Assembly: GCA_030039035.1 (NCBI GenBank)
Contig: JASHQQ010000351.1
Coordinates: forward strand, 1-64,000
DNA length: 64,000 nucleotides
Reading direction: 5' to 3'
DNA from: Acidobacteriaceae bacterium
GTDB taxonomy: Bacteria; Acidobacteriota; Terriglobia; Terriglobales; Acidobacteriaceae
The translations under genes and the position numbers were made by a program. Shown one piece after another: positions 1 to 8,956 of this stretch; position 1 is the stretch's first letter; each line of letters begins with the position of its first letter. The notes beneath the pieces are model-generated. The model was given only the letters and a program-made list of their open reading frames with translations. It ran no database searches and was not told the origin of the DNA.

Positions 1-2166
1 GTCGCTGGGTGAGAATCCAGTCAGGATGCGCGATTCGGAGCGGAAGAGATGATACCCGTCGAAGGTGATGTCGTTCAGCATGGTTTCGTACGGCCCATAG
101 CTCCTGAAGGATTCATTCAATAGCGCGAGGGTCCTCACTGTCCGTGCCCGGTCGATCGAAATGCTTCTCAGCGGACAGATATAAGTCTTTCCACCGATCT
201 CCACTGGACCGTAGGAGATCATGATGTCCGACCGCGCCAGCGGAGTCGTCGATTGCAGGTCGGTATGGACGGTGAGCCGCAGAATCGCCCCGCTTTCAGG
301 GTCAATGGAAACTTCTCCCTGATACCCCGAATAGCGATTGAAGGCTTGCTTCCCGTCTCCGTCGGGAAGGCAGCAAAGCCACACCGGACGAATCGATTTT
401 TCCACTGGAACGACGTAGTGGAACACGGCTACGCGACCGCGCTCGCCTTGTTCCCATCGGCTCCACGTCAGTCCCGCCTGTTTGTCGATCATCTCGAGTA
501 CGCCCAGGAGAGCCGGACCGAAGACACCAATTGTGACCAATTCGCCCTCGTTCGGTTTATGCTTCGGAGGCCCGGTATCGACGATTTCAAGGCCGTTGTG
601 ATAGCGCACCGTGGTCGTCCAATGGTCAACAACATGAAGGCGCTGGTAGCCGATGCCGGTTCCGCCTGCTTGATAGAACGGCGTCTCCTGAAAGCGCATG
701 GTTGTCTGGCGCGCAAAGAAATCCGGCAGTTTGTGCACGGTCGTGCTGAGATACCTGGACGCGAGCGAGAGCATGTGCTGCTGCGCGTTCCGGCCGGGCG
801 CCGCATCCTTGGGAATGTCTTCTGCCGGCGGGTCGAGAAAGGCCGATGAATCGGCGAGAATGCGGAGTTCCTGGCGAGCTCGTTTCCCGCTTGCGATTGC
901 GTCGAGCAACTTCAGCCGGCGTTCGCTCAGCCGCTCGGTGAGAGCAAGGCCTGCAAGTTGCTTTGCGAGATCCGCGTCCGGCTTGCCGTGCGATGCGGAC
1001 AACAATTGCTCCAGTTGGGCTATCGATACGAGCGTGGGCGGAGGAATCGGATTCACCGAATAATAGGGCTCATCGTAATAGCCGGTGGTGGTGCGCGCGA
1101 TTAAGCCCGGCCCGTCAACTACGACCTTCAAGTCGTGATATTCGTGTGCATGATCGGCAGGAAGCGGGTCAAAGGAGATTCGATAAAAGGGACCAGCCTC
1201 CCGAACGCAGCTCTCGATCTGCTTTTCGAGGTCCTGGCTATTGTCCATCACGTTTCCGCCGGTCTGGACTGCCAGCACATCTCTGTCCAGGTTCATGAAG
1301 CTGGCTTTACGCGGAACCGTCACTCCAGTGAGGTAGTCCTTGTAGAGCAGATTCGGACTGGTTTCGCCGACCATGACACTGTAGAAAGCGAGGTGGGCTT
1401 CCCGCAGCAGGTCAGAGAACCGCCACACCGTGTCGAAGACCAGCAGGGACGGCGCTGGTTGTGTGTATACGCCGATCCATTTCTCGATGCCCCAGTCGGG
1501 GCCGACCCAGAGCAGCAGCTTTCTTCCAGGTACGGTTCGCTCCGATGTCGCGATCTGCCCCAGCGCCTTTAATGCCGATAGCGCGGGCGAATCCTTCGGT
1601 CCCATGTTGGGAACCGCAGCCTGCCAGCCCACGTTGTAACGAACGACCGTGAAATCGTGGTGTTCGATCTCTCGCGCCAACTCATTCCCATCCTCGGAAC
1701 CGTGCGCGACCGTCCACAATCCCGAGTCGGAGAACGAAAACACCGATACGGGTCGAGCGAGATGACCGCCGTTCCTTCGCAGATACGTCTCTACGGCAAC
1801 GCGCTCCTCGCGCGCCAGGAGGTCCGGTAGCGCGATCGTATCGATCAGCAGAATAATTTGGGCTGGAGGCTCGGTGGGTGAACCTTGACCGTCGAAAGCG
1901 TCAAAGGAAAGAATCTTCTGGCTGCTGCCCTGCTCGAAGAGGTTGAAATCCGCGCGGTTCAGACCTGCTACGGGCTTTCCATCTGCATCGGTCACCAGCA
2001 CATCGAGCTTGATCAGCCCTTCAGCCCTGTCTCTCGGTACCGGCGAGATTGTCACTGCGGGCGCGTCCGAAGCGTGCTGCGCGTCCGGCATGGCGATGGC
2101 TGGACCCGGCCCGCCTAGCAAGAAGAACGCGCAGGCGCAAAGACGCAGATTCCCATTCAGTGGCAA
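1..2166 (-). CDS. VWFA-related Acidobacterial domain secreted protein, C-terminus cut by window edge
   Basis: The reading frame is open from base 1 up to about 2166 on the minus strand; the ORF track misses it because it leaves the window. The N-terminus has a hydrophobic export signal (LCACAFFLLGGPGPAIA), followed by 'VTDADGKPVAGLNRADFNLFE', a typical entry into the VWFA-related Acidobacterial domain, then a von Willebrand A-like fold with IILLIDT and a later 'GRKLLLWVG'. The last visible residues (YGPYETMLNDITFDGYHLFR) resemble the usual C-terminal region, so only a short tail is probably missing. The start is uncertain: a TTG at 2166 keeps the signal peptide, while the first in-frame ATG at 2091 would cut it off. 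Role unknown; an exported protein-interaction domain is the usual inference. It is divergent from the permease gene at 2355. Confidence 0.85.
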   Translation of the reverse strand, partial: MPLNGNLRLCACAFFLLGGPGPAIAMPDAQHASDAPAVTISPVPRDRAEGLIKLDVLVTDADGKPVAGLNRADFNLFEQGSSQKILSFDAFDGQGSPTEPPAQIILLIDTIALPDLLAREERVAVETYLRRNGGHLARPVSVFSFSDSGLWTVAHGSEDGNELAREIEHHDFTVVRYNVGWQAAVPNMGPKDSPALSALKALGQIATSERTVPGRKLLLWVGPDWGIEKWIGVYTQPAPSLLVFDTVWRFSDLLREAHLAFYSVMVGETSPNLLYKDYLTGVTVPRKASFMNLDRDVLAVQTGGNVMDNSQDLEKQIESCVREAGPFYRISFDPLPADHAHEYHDLKVVVDGPGLIARTTTGYYDEPYYSVNPIPPPTLVSIAQLEQLLSASHGKPDADLAKQLAGLALTERLSERRLKLLDAIASGKRARQELRILADSSAFLDPPAEDIPKDAAPGRNAQQHMLSLASRYLSTTVHKLPDFFARQTTMRFQETPFYQAGGTGIGYQRLHVVDHWTTTVRYHNGLEIVDTGPPKHKPNEGELVTIGVFGPALLGVLEMIDKQAGLTWSRWEQGERGRVAVFHYVVPVEKSIRPVWLCCLPDGDGKQAFNRYSGYQGEVSIDPESGAILRLTVHTDLQSTTPLARSDIMISYGPVEIGGKTYICPLRSISIDRARTVRTLALLNESFRSYGPYETMLNDITFDGYHLFRSESRILTGFSPSD

Positions 2167-2354
2167 CTCGCACCCCGGCGATTGTCCATCCCGCAGTATA
2201 AGCTTCGGACGATCGCTGTGGCTGTCCCCGGGCCCCCGAGCCAAGCGGGAAAAATCAGCCGGGGAACCGCAGCCTGCTTGCGAGCGTACTCCCCTATGAC
2301 CAGACCGTGCGAGCCGACGCAGACGCTTGCACCCAAGACGACAAGAGGTGGAAT

Positions 2355-4784
2355 ATGACCGCCGATCTACGCATCGCGCTGCGCCAGTTGCGCAAATCTC
2401 CGGGATTCGCGGTGACCGCGATCCTTACGCTGGCGCTGGCCATCGGCGCCAATGCCATCGTCTTCAGCGTGCTCAATGCCATCGTGCTGCGGCCGCTCAA
2501 CGTGCCGCACGCCGAGAGCCTTTTCACGGTGCAGCGAGCTTTCGAGAGGGGCAACACGCCGTCGCAGTCCTATCCCGACTTTCTCGATTTGCAACGCAGC
2601 AACCGCAGCTTCGATTCGCTGCTCTCCGATTGCATCGAGGGTCCGGTAGGGCTCGACACCGGGAGCGGCAATCCGGCTGTCGTGTGGCCCTACCTGGTCA
2701 GCGGCAATTACTTCGATTCGCTGGGCATTCAGCCGTATCTCGGCCGCTTCATCCACGCCTCCGACGAGCGCGGAAAAGACAGCGTTCCTTATGTTGTTCT
2801 GAGCTACGCCTACTGGCGCACTCATTTCAACAGCGATCGCACGGTGGTGGGCCGCGCGGTCAACATCAACAAGCACCCGTTCACCATCGTCGGCGTGGCG
2901 CCGCCGGATTTCCGCGGCACCGAGCTCTTCTTTGCGCCGGATTTGTGGGTGGCGCTGGTGGACATGAAGTTGATCGCCGGCTGGGATCCGATCGACGAAC
3001 GGGGGGACCATTTCACCTGGGTGCTGGGACATCTCAAGCCGGGCGTCACGCCTGCCGCAGCGACCGCGGACCTGAACCGGATCGCTGCCACGCTGGCGAA
3101 GACCTATCCGGCGGCCGATGACGGCCTCAAGTTTTCCCTGGCGCGGCCGGGGCTGGTGGGCGACACCCTGGGCCAGCCGGCGCGCGCCTTCATGGCCGGA
3201 GTGATGGGGCTCGCGGCGCTCATCCTGCTGGCTGCCTGCGCCAACCTGGGCAGCCTGTTTGCCGCACGCATCGCCGACCGCTCGCGCGAGATCGCCGTGC
3301 GCATGGCCCTGGGTTCGCGGCGCAAACTCATCCTGCGCCAGCTCTTCACGGAGGCATGCCTCGTTTCAATCTCCGGAGGAGTCGTGGGCATCGCGCTGGC
3401 CGTGGTGATTCTCAGGGTGCTGAGCGCGTGGCGGCCGATTCCCGACATTCCCATCAACGTGCCCGTCAATCCCGATATCAGGACCTATGTCTTCGCGCTG
3501 GTGCTGGCGCTATTGGCCGGCTTCCTCTTTGGCCTGGTGCCGGTGCGTCAGATTCTGCGGGCCGACCCCTGGCAGATCATCCGTTCCGGATCGATGAGCC
3601 AGCGCCTGCGCCGCTTTACCCTGCGCGACGTGCTGCTCGCCCTGCAGATCGCGATCTGCGCCGTGCTCGTCACCTCGTCGCTGGTGGCGGTGCGTGGGCT
3701 GGCGCGCTCGCTTACGAGCGACTACGGGTTTCACCCGCAGGGCGTGATGCTGGCACGAACCGATCTGCACATGTCCGGTTACGACGGCGACCGGCGTGTG
3801 CAAATGGAGCGCAAGATGCTCGATGAGGCCGCCGGCATTCCAGGCGTGACCGCCGCAGGCTACGCCGACCGGCTTCCCCTGAGCATTGGCGGCAACGACT
3901 CGAGCGTCTTCCGCGACACGACCTCGGACTTCCGCCCGACCAATTCCGTCGCCGATGCCCAGCAGTTCGACGTTTCGCCGGACTACTTTCGCGCCGCCGG
4001 CTCGGCCATGCTTGCCGGCCGCAGCTTAACGCTGAACGACGACAAGCAAGCGCCCACCGTTGCCGTGGTCAACCGCGAGTTTGCGCGCAAGGTCTTTGGC
4101 GGAGTCGAGAAGGCGATCGGCGGCCACTACAAGGTCTGGGGCGGCACGCGGGTTCAGGTAGTCGGAGTGGTTGAGGACGGCAAGTACGAGACGCTGACCG
4201 AAGATCAGCAGCCGGCGATGTTCTATTCGTTTCTGCAACAGCCGTCGAGCAACACCTGGATTCTGGTGCGATCGGACCGCGATCCGGAGGAGATTGCCGC
4301 GGCCCTGCAGCGCAAGTTGCGCGGCATCGATTCCTCGGTGCCGATCGAGATCAAGACCTGGACCAGTGAACTGGATTCGGCGCTCTTCGCGGCTCGTGTA
4401 GCCACGGTGGCGCTGGGCGTTTTGGGGTTGCTGGGCGCGATGCTCGCCATTACCGGCATCTTCGGCATGGCCTCGTACGCGGTGAGCAAACGGCTGCGCG
4501 AACTGGGCATTCGCGTGGCTCTGGGCGCAGATCAGCGCAAGGTGCTCAGCGCTGCACTCGGGCGCGCTTTCCGGCTTCTGGCGATCGGCTCCGCGGCGGG
4601 CATGATCCTCGGGTTGCTGGCCACCCGCGTGCTTTCCTACATCGTGTACCAGGCCACGCCGCGGGATCCGATGGTGCTCATGGGCGTCATCGTCACCATG
4701 ATGGGCGTGGGCCTTGTGGCCGCGTGGATTCCGGCGCGGCGGGCGCTGGCCGTCGACCCGATGATCCTGTTGCGCGACGAATAA
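2355..4784 (+). CDS. ABC transporter permease, MacB/FtsX-like (acidobacterial duplicated orphan permease type)
   Basis: An 809-residue inner-membrane protein. It starts with an FtsX-type N-terminus (MTADLRIALRQLRKSPGF) and a first membrane helix at about residues 18-42, then a periplasmic MacB-type domain, a first FtsX permease domain at about 275-400 with the usual 'SREIAVRMALGSRRK' coupling region, a second large extracytoplasmic region, and a second FtsX domain at about 680-805 ending in 'WIPARRALAVDPMILLRDE'. This duplicated layout without an adjacent ATPase fits the orphan permease family expanded in Acidobacteria. I chose the ATG at 2355 over 2307 because AGAGGTGG lies just upstream and the family N-terminus begins there. 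The substrate cannot be told from sequence; export of lipids or peptides is only a family-level guess. Confidence 0.93.
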   Translation: MTADLRIALRQLRKSPGFAVTAILTLALAIGANAIVFSVLNAIVLRPLNVPHAESLFTVQRAFERGNTPSQSYPDFLDLQRSNRSFDSLLSDCIEGPVGLDTGSGNPAVVWPYLVSGNYFDSLGIQPYLGRFIHASDERGKDSVPYVVLSYAYWRTHFNSDRTVVGRAVNINKHPFTIVGVAPPDFRGTELFFAPDLWVALVDMKLIAGWDPIDERGDHFTWVLGHLKPGVTPAAATADLNRIAATLAKTYPAADDGLKFSLARPGLVGDTLGQPARAFMAGVMGLAALILLAACANLGSLFAARIADRSREIAVRMALGSRRKLILRQLFTEACLVSISGGVVGIALAVVILRVLSAWRPIPDIPINVPVNPDIRTYVFALVLALLAGFLFGLVPVRQILRADPWQIIRSGSMSQRLRRFTLRDVLLALQIAICAVLVTSSLVAVRGLARSLTSDYGFHPQGVMLARTDLHMSGYDGDRRVQMERKMLDEAAGIPGVTAAGYADRLPLSIGGNDSSVFRDTTSDFRPTNSVADAQQFDVSPDYFRAAGSAMLAGRSLTLNDDKQAPTVAVVNREFARKVFGGVEKAIGGHYKVWGGTRVQVVGVVEDGKYETLTEDQQPAMFYSFLQQPSSNTWILVRSDRDPEEIAAALQRKLRGIDSSVPIEIKTWTSELDSALFAARVATVALGVLGLLGAMLAITGIFGMASYAVSKRLRELGIRVALGADQRKVLSAALGRAFRLLAIGSAAGMILGLLATRVLSYIVYQATPRDPMVLMGVIVTMMGVGLVAAWIPARRALAVDPMILLRDE

Positions 4785-4987
4785 GCGCAATGGCTCTTCG
4801 GATGGGCGGCAACCGCGATCCCCTCCCGAAATTGCGAACGGGCGGGGATGAAGCGCGGGAAACACGATCGGCAGGGTCGCAGAGCAGAGGTTGAAATCCG
4901 ATTCGTGACTTCCGGGCAGCCGGTCGCTATCCAGGATGGGGAGCCAAGAACATCTGCGACGGCGCATCCGGCGAATCAGCCTGCGAT

Positions 4988-5404
4988 TCAGGATTGCCGA
5001 AGGTGAGAGATGTGGGTGTCACACTCGCAGACGCCTTCATTCAGTCGAAGCGAACTGTAGAGGCTTTTGGCTTCTTCCCAAAGCTGCATCGCCAAAGCCT
5101 GGTTTCCCTGCTCTTCAATGAGGAGCGCATACGGTCTGACCGTATTCGCAAGGTCGAGAAGCTTTGTGTTGAGATTACTGCGGTAAATCTCCAGAGCCTC
5201 TTCGTACAGTGGCTGCGCCGGCACGGAATTGCGCTCTTGTCGATAGATGTCTGCGATGTGCCGGATGGTATGGGCATAGGACAGGACGTCGTTCTGCTCA
5301 CGGAAAAGCCTGGCGGCATCTGCGTAATGCTCGCGAGCCGCAGAAAACCTGCGTTCATTACGGGCCTGACGGCCCTGGGAAACAGCCTCGCTTGCAGCAG
5401 TCAT
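4988..5404 (-). CDS. small tetratricopeptide-repeat protein
   Basis: A 138-residue protein made almost entirely of TPR helices, with motif-like stretches 'AREHYADAARLFREQ', 'AQPLYEEALEIYRSN' and 'ALAMQLWEEAKSLYSS'. No signal peptide or membrane segment is visible, so it is probably cytoplasmic. The ORF track extends it upstream to 5638, but that extension is Arg/Pro-rich and overlaps the VOC gene, so the ATG at 5404 is preferred. No strong ribosome binding site is seen before it. It converges with the permease gene. TPR proteins mediate protein contacts; the partner is unknown. Confidence 0.75.
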   Translation of the reverse strand: MTAASEAVSQGRQARNERRFSAAREHYADAARLFREQNDVLSYAHTIRHIADIYRQERNSVPAQPLYEEALEIYRSNLNTKLLDLANTVRPYALLIEEQGNQALAMQLWEEAKSLYSSLRLNEGVCECDTHISHLRQS

Positions 5405-5621
5405 AAACTGAGAATACTGCACCAACGGTGACCGCGAGAAGTTGGCATCCGTAGCCCGAGCGCGGCTTTCCCTGCCGGGTTCCGCTCCCTTGGCCGAATG
5501 GCTGCCGACCCGGAAGTATCGCCTGCCCGGCTGACCAGGAGCCGGATCCGTTCCCCAAAGGTCCGGATGGCGGGCGCCCCGCGGAGGCTCGCAGTCTTCT
5601 GAACCGGATGAGACCAGCCAT

Positions 5622-6032
5622 CTACAAGTTCGAGCCAAAGGCCAGCAGACGGCCGTCGCAATCTTTCACCACGAACTCGCGCGTCTGCCAAGGCGTGTCG
5701 GCAAGCTCGCGGGTGAATTCCACACCTTTGGCCGCGAATTCGGCGTAGAGCGTGCCGGCGTCCTCGACATTGAGGTACGCGTCGAGCAGTTCGCCGGCAT
5801 ACTTGGCCGGATTGGCGGTGGGCGGCCCGGCGCAGCGAAAGTGAATCGCCCGGCCGTCGCGCGCCACAATGCCGTAGACCGGCGGTTCCGCGGTCTCCGC
5901 AGACGGGTCTTCGTCCGCGGGGACAGGTTCCTGCCATGTGCCCAAAGTGTCGAAGCCCAGCTTTTCCTTGTAATAGACGAGGGTGCGGGGGATGTCCGTG
6001 GTGAAAAACACAGGCGCGATCCAGCGAATCAT
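5622..6032 (-). CDS. VOC-family (glyoxalase/bleomycin resistance-like) protein
   Basis: A 136-residue protein with the vicinal-oxygen-chelate layout: an opening strand 'WIAPVFFTTDIPRTLVYYKEKLGF', a central 'AIHFRCAG' strand, and a closing 'REFVVKDCDGRLLAFG' strand typical of the family. The paired beta-alpha-beta modules would normally form a metal-binding cup. His is present in AIHF, but the other ligands are not clear enough to name a reaction. Cytoplasmic, single gene, divergent from the diguanylate cyclase. Members of this group range from lactoylglutathione lyase to antibiotic-binding proteins, so the specific role is open. Confidence 0.88.
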   Translation of the reverse strand: MIRWIAPVFFTTDIPRTLVYYKEKLGFDTLGTWQEPVPADEDPSAETAEPPVYGIVARDGRAIHFRCAGPPTANPAKYAGELLDAYLNVEDAGTLYAEFAAKGVEFTRELADTPWQTREFVVKDCDGRLLAFGSNL

Positions 6033-6302
6033 GGACCGAGTCTACCGCGCATTTTTGGGCCGGCGGAGCCGGAAGTAACGCCTGTTTCCCGATGCTGCGG
6101 TGTTCCAAATCACAGCTTGTGATCGGAAAGGATGCAGTCCATTATGATTCTGGCAATCAATTGCAGGCCGAGGGGTGTAGCGAAGCAAACAATGTGCCGA
6201 TAATACCGTTGGAAATGTGTCTCTGCAGCGACGCCTCAGGCCGTAGCGTGCCGCCGGGCCCAAAGCGTGGCGGGGAAGCGACCTGACCATAGGATTCAAC
6301 GC

Positions 6303-8600
6303 GTGAAGCGACTGATCTCAATTGCCGCGTTCTTTTCCGGCTGGGCCACAGTCGCTTGCGCAGCCGTCCCTCTTACCACCTTGCATTCGATCCATTCCCT
6401 GACGAACGCGGAGGCGGGCAAAGCCTTGCCGGTCGCCTTCGAGGCCACGATCACCTACTACAACCCGAAGGACATTGACATGTTTGTACAGGATGGCGAC
6501 GAAGCCATCTATGTGCAGGCCACCAAGGGCGCCGGCCTGGCTCGCGGCGACCGCGTACTTGTCAGAGGGCACACGGGGGTTTACTTCCGTCCGGATGTGA
6601 TTGAGGACAGCGTGACGCTGCTGCACCACGGCCCGGTTCCGGAGCCGATGGAAGCCACGTTCGACCAGATGATCCGCGCCGAGACCTTCTGCAAGCTGGT
6701 GAGGGTGCGAGGCGTAATCCAGAGCATCGACATGGTGGAGGATCAGGATCTGGATTTACGCACCATCAACATGCGCATGCTGATGGCCGGGGGATACGTC
6801 GACGCCTATGTGATCAGCGACGATGAGAACGCGACGAAAAATCTGCTCGATGCCGACGTGGAAGTGACCGCGGTCGTGCCCCTCAACTTCGACAACAAGA
6901 TGCAGCTCACCGGAATCCTGCTCGAGATTCCTTCGCTGGCGGACATCAAGGTGCTGAAGCGCGCAAGCACCGACCCGTGGTCGCTCCCGGTCACGCCGAT
7001 GGACGTTATTCTTGCCGGCTATCGGACGCAGAATCTCACGCAAAGAGTCCGCGTGCGGGGAACGATCACCTACTACCAGTCGGGCTCGGCGGTGGTTCTG
7101 CAAACCGGGGCCACAAGCTTGTGGATACTGACCCAGACCCGCAATCCGCTGCGCATCGGCGACCTCGCGGATGCAACCGGGTTTCCCGACGTCCATGACG
7201 GATTTCTCACCCTGACGATGGGCGAAGTCCGCGACAGCCTGGCGCCGGCTGCCATCTCGCCGAAACCGGCGACATGGTCGGATCTGGCGTCCGGCCTTTC
7301 CGCGTTCGACCTGGTCTCCACGGAAGGAAACGTGGTAGCGGAAGTGCGGTCCGCAGCAAGGGACGAATATGTCCTCGACGCGGGTGGACAGTTGTTCTCC
7401 GCCATTTACAACCACCCGGCAGCAGTGGGCAATTTCAAACCACTTCCGCCGAAAAGGGTGCCGGTGGGCTCCAGGGTCCGGGTTACCGGAATCTGCATCC
7501 TGCACAGCTCCAATGCGTTCCACGGTCCGGTAACCTTCGACATCCTGCTGCGCACATTCGACGACGTCGCGATTGTCGCCAGTCCTCCTCCTCTGAACGT
7601 CCGCAATCTTCTCATTGTCGTTGGCCTGCTGCTGCTGTTGCTGTCTGCCGCCGGCATCAGAAGCTGGGCCATGGAGCGGAAAGTACGCCGCCAGAACGCC
7701 GCCGTCGCCGAGATCGAGCGCCGGCGAAGCCGCATCCTCGAAGACATCAACAGCTCCCGTCCTCTCGCCGAGATCATTGAGGAGATCACCGAACTCGTCT
7801 CCTTCAGGTTGAGCGGCGTACCCTGCTGGTGCCAGATCATGGATGGGGCGCAACTGGGAAACTTTCCGCCGGGGGCCGAGTCGTGTCGCATCGTGCACGA
7901 GCCGATTCCCGCACGCTCAGGACCACCTCTGGGAACGATTTACGTCGCATTCGATCCGCGCACCAGACCGTGCGGCGACGAGTCGAAGAGTCTGTCCGCG
8001 GCGGCGGCGCTGGCCACTCTCGCGATTGAAACCCGGCGGCTCTATTCGGATCTGGTCCATCGCTCCGAATTCGATTTGCTTACCGACATCCATAACCGGT
8101 TCTCGCTGGAGAAGTATCTGGATCAGCAGATCGAGCAGGCGCGTCAGGAAGCCGGCCTCCTGGGACTGATCTATATCGACCTGAATGAGTTCAAGCAGGT
8201 GAACGACCTCTACGGCCACCAGACAGGAGATCTGTACCTCCAGGAAGCGGCGACCCGCATGAAGCGCCAACTGCGCGGAATGGATATGCTGGCCCGGATC
8301 GGCGGCGACGAGTTTGCCGTGCTCTTGCCCAGGGTGCGCAACCGGGCCGAAATCGAGGAAATCTCTCTTCGTCTGGAACGCTGCTTTGACAAGCCGTTTG
8401 TCGCCGAGGGATATGTCGTCCAGGGTTCGGCCAGCGTCGGCATTGCACTTTACCCGGAAGACGGAACGACCCGGGATTTGCTTTTGAGCGCCGGAGATGC
8501 GGCCATGTATGTGAACAAGCAGATCCGGCGGGAGGAGGCACTCCGCCGCGCCAACGACGCCAACCCGGAAACCTCTCGCAGGGACCGGGGGATACGGTGA
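6303..8600 (+). CDS. membrane diguanylate cyclase (GGDEF) with large extracytoplasmic N-terminal region
   Basis: The 765-residue protein has a signal peptide (MKRLISIAAFFSGWATVACA), about 400 residues of predicted extracytoplasmic beta-rich domains resembling repeated OB-like modules, a membrane helix near residues 435-455 (LLIVVGLLLLLLSAAGI), a short coiled segment, a degenerate GAF-like linker, and a C-terminal GGDEF domain near residue 665. The active-site signature GGDEF is intact and the upstream RGMD fits the RxxD inhibitory site at the usual spacing, so synthesis of c-di-GMP with product inhibition is expected. No EAL domain is seen. The GTG at 6303 is preferred over the GTG at 6267 because it gives a clean signal peptide and follows AGGA. 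The periplasmic ligand is unknown. Confidence 0.9.
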   Translation: MKRLISIAAFFSGWATVACAAVPLTTLHSIHSLTNAEAGKALPVAFEATITYYNPKDIDMFVQDGDEAIYVQATKGAGLARGDRVLVRGHTGVYFRPDVIEDSVTLLHHGPVPEPMEATFDQMIRAETFCKLVRVRGVIQSIDMVEDQDLDLRTINMRMLMAGGYVDAYVISDDENATKNLLDADVEVTAVVPLNFDNKMQLTGILLEIPSLADIKVLKRASTDPWSLPVTPMDVILAGYRTQNLTQRVRVRGTITYYQSGSAVVLQTGATSLWILTQTRNPLRIGDLADATGFPDVHDGFLTLTMGEVRDSLAPAAISPKPATWSDLASGLSAFDLVSTEGNVVAEVRSAARDEYVLDAGGQLFSAIYNHPAAVGNFKPLPPKRVPVGSRVRVTGICILHSSNAFHGPVTFDILLRTFDDVAIVASPPPLNVRNLLIVVGLLLLLLSAAGIRSWAMERKVRRQNAAVAEIERRRSRILEDINSSRPLAEIIEEITELVSFRLSGVPCWCQIMDGAQLGNFPPGAESCRIVHEPIPARSGPPLGTIYVAFDPRTRPCGDESKSLSAAAALATLAIETRRLYSDLVHRSEFDLLTDIHNRFSLEKYLDQQIEQARQEAGLLGLIYIDLNEFKQVNDLYGHQTGDLYLQEAATRMKRQLRGMDMLARIGGDEFAVLLPRVRNRAEIEEISLRLERCFDKPFVAEGYVVQGSASVGIALYPEDGTTRDLLLSAGDAAMYVNKQIRREEALRRANDANPETSRRDRGIR

Positions 8601-8956
8601 AAACCCATCCGGGAGTGACGCACCTTCCCTCAGGGGCCAGGCGGTGTCTGACGAATCGAAAACCCGCGGATCCGGCGCGAAAAGCGGCCCCCAGGGGCTG
8701 AAGCCGCCTCGATATCTTGCGCCGAAATCCAGCCGCCTGAAGGCTGCTGCTCCCTCCAATTCGCGCACCGAAACCACGCCGAAGCGAGATCTCACGCGCA
8801 CTCCAAAGCCCATACCCTGCAAAATGCACTTCGCCCCCGATCCTGATCGAGGTCGATGAATCGGAGAGTCCCCGCCGCACACCGCTCGCTCCCTGACCGT
8901 ACAATAGAAGCGGAAGCCGCATCGCCGCGGGCGGGAACCGCATCCATCCCTTCAGA
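8601..8956. repeat. intergenic stretch holding dispersed repeat, copy A (core 8696-8811)
   Basis: No convincing gene lies between the diguanylate cyclase and the ABC exporter. The core 8696-8811 begins ggctgaagcc, contains gcctgaaggctgctgctc and ends cactccaaagccc. It matches 15178-15292 along its length with scattered substitutions, so it is one copy of a dispersed intergenic repeat of about 115 bp. The small ORFs here (such as 8644-8859) are read through the repeat and are not credible. Confidence 0.8.

Noticed and set aside
4026-4967. 313-aa minus-strand ORF
   Set aside because: Antisense to the FtsX-type permease; composition of a shadow ORF.
6170-6302. Possible c-di-GMP riboswitch upstream of the diguanylate cyclase
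   Set aside because: No GEMM core motifs or paired stems in the right order were found.
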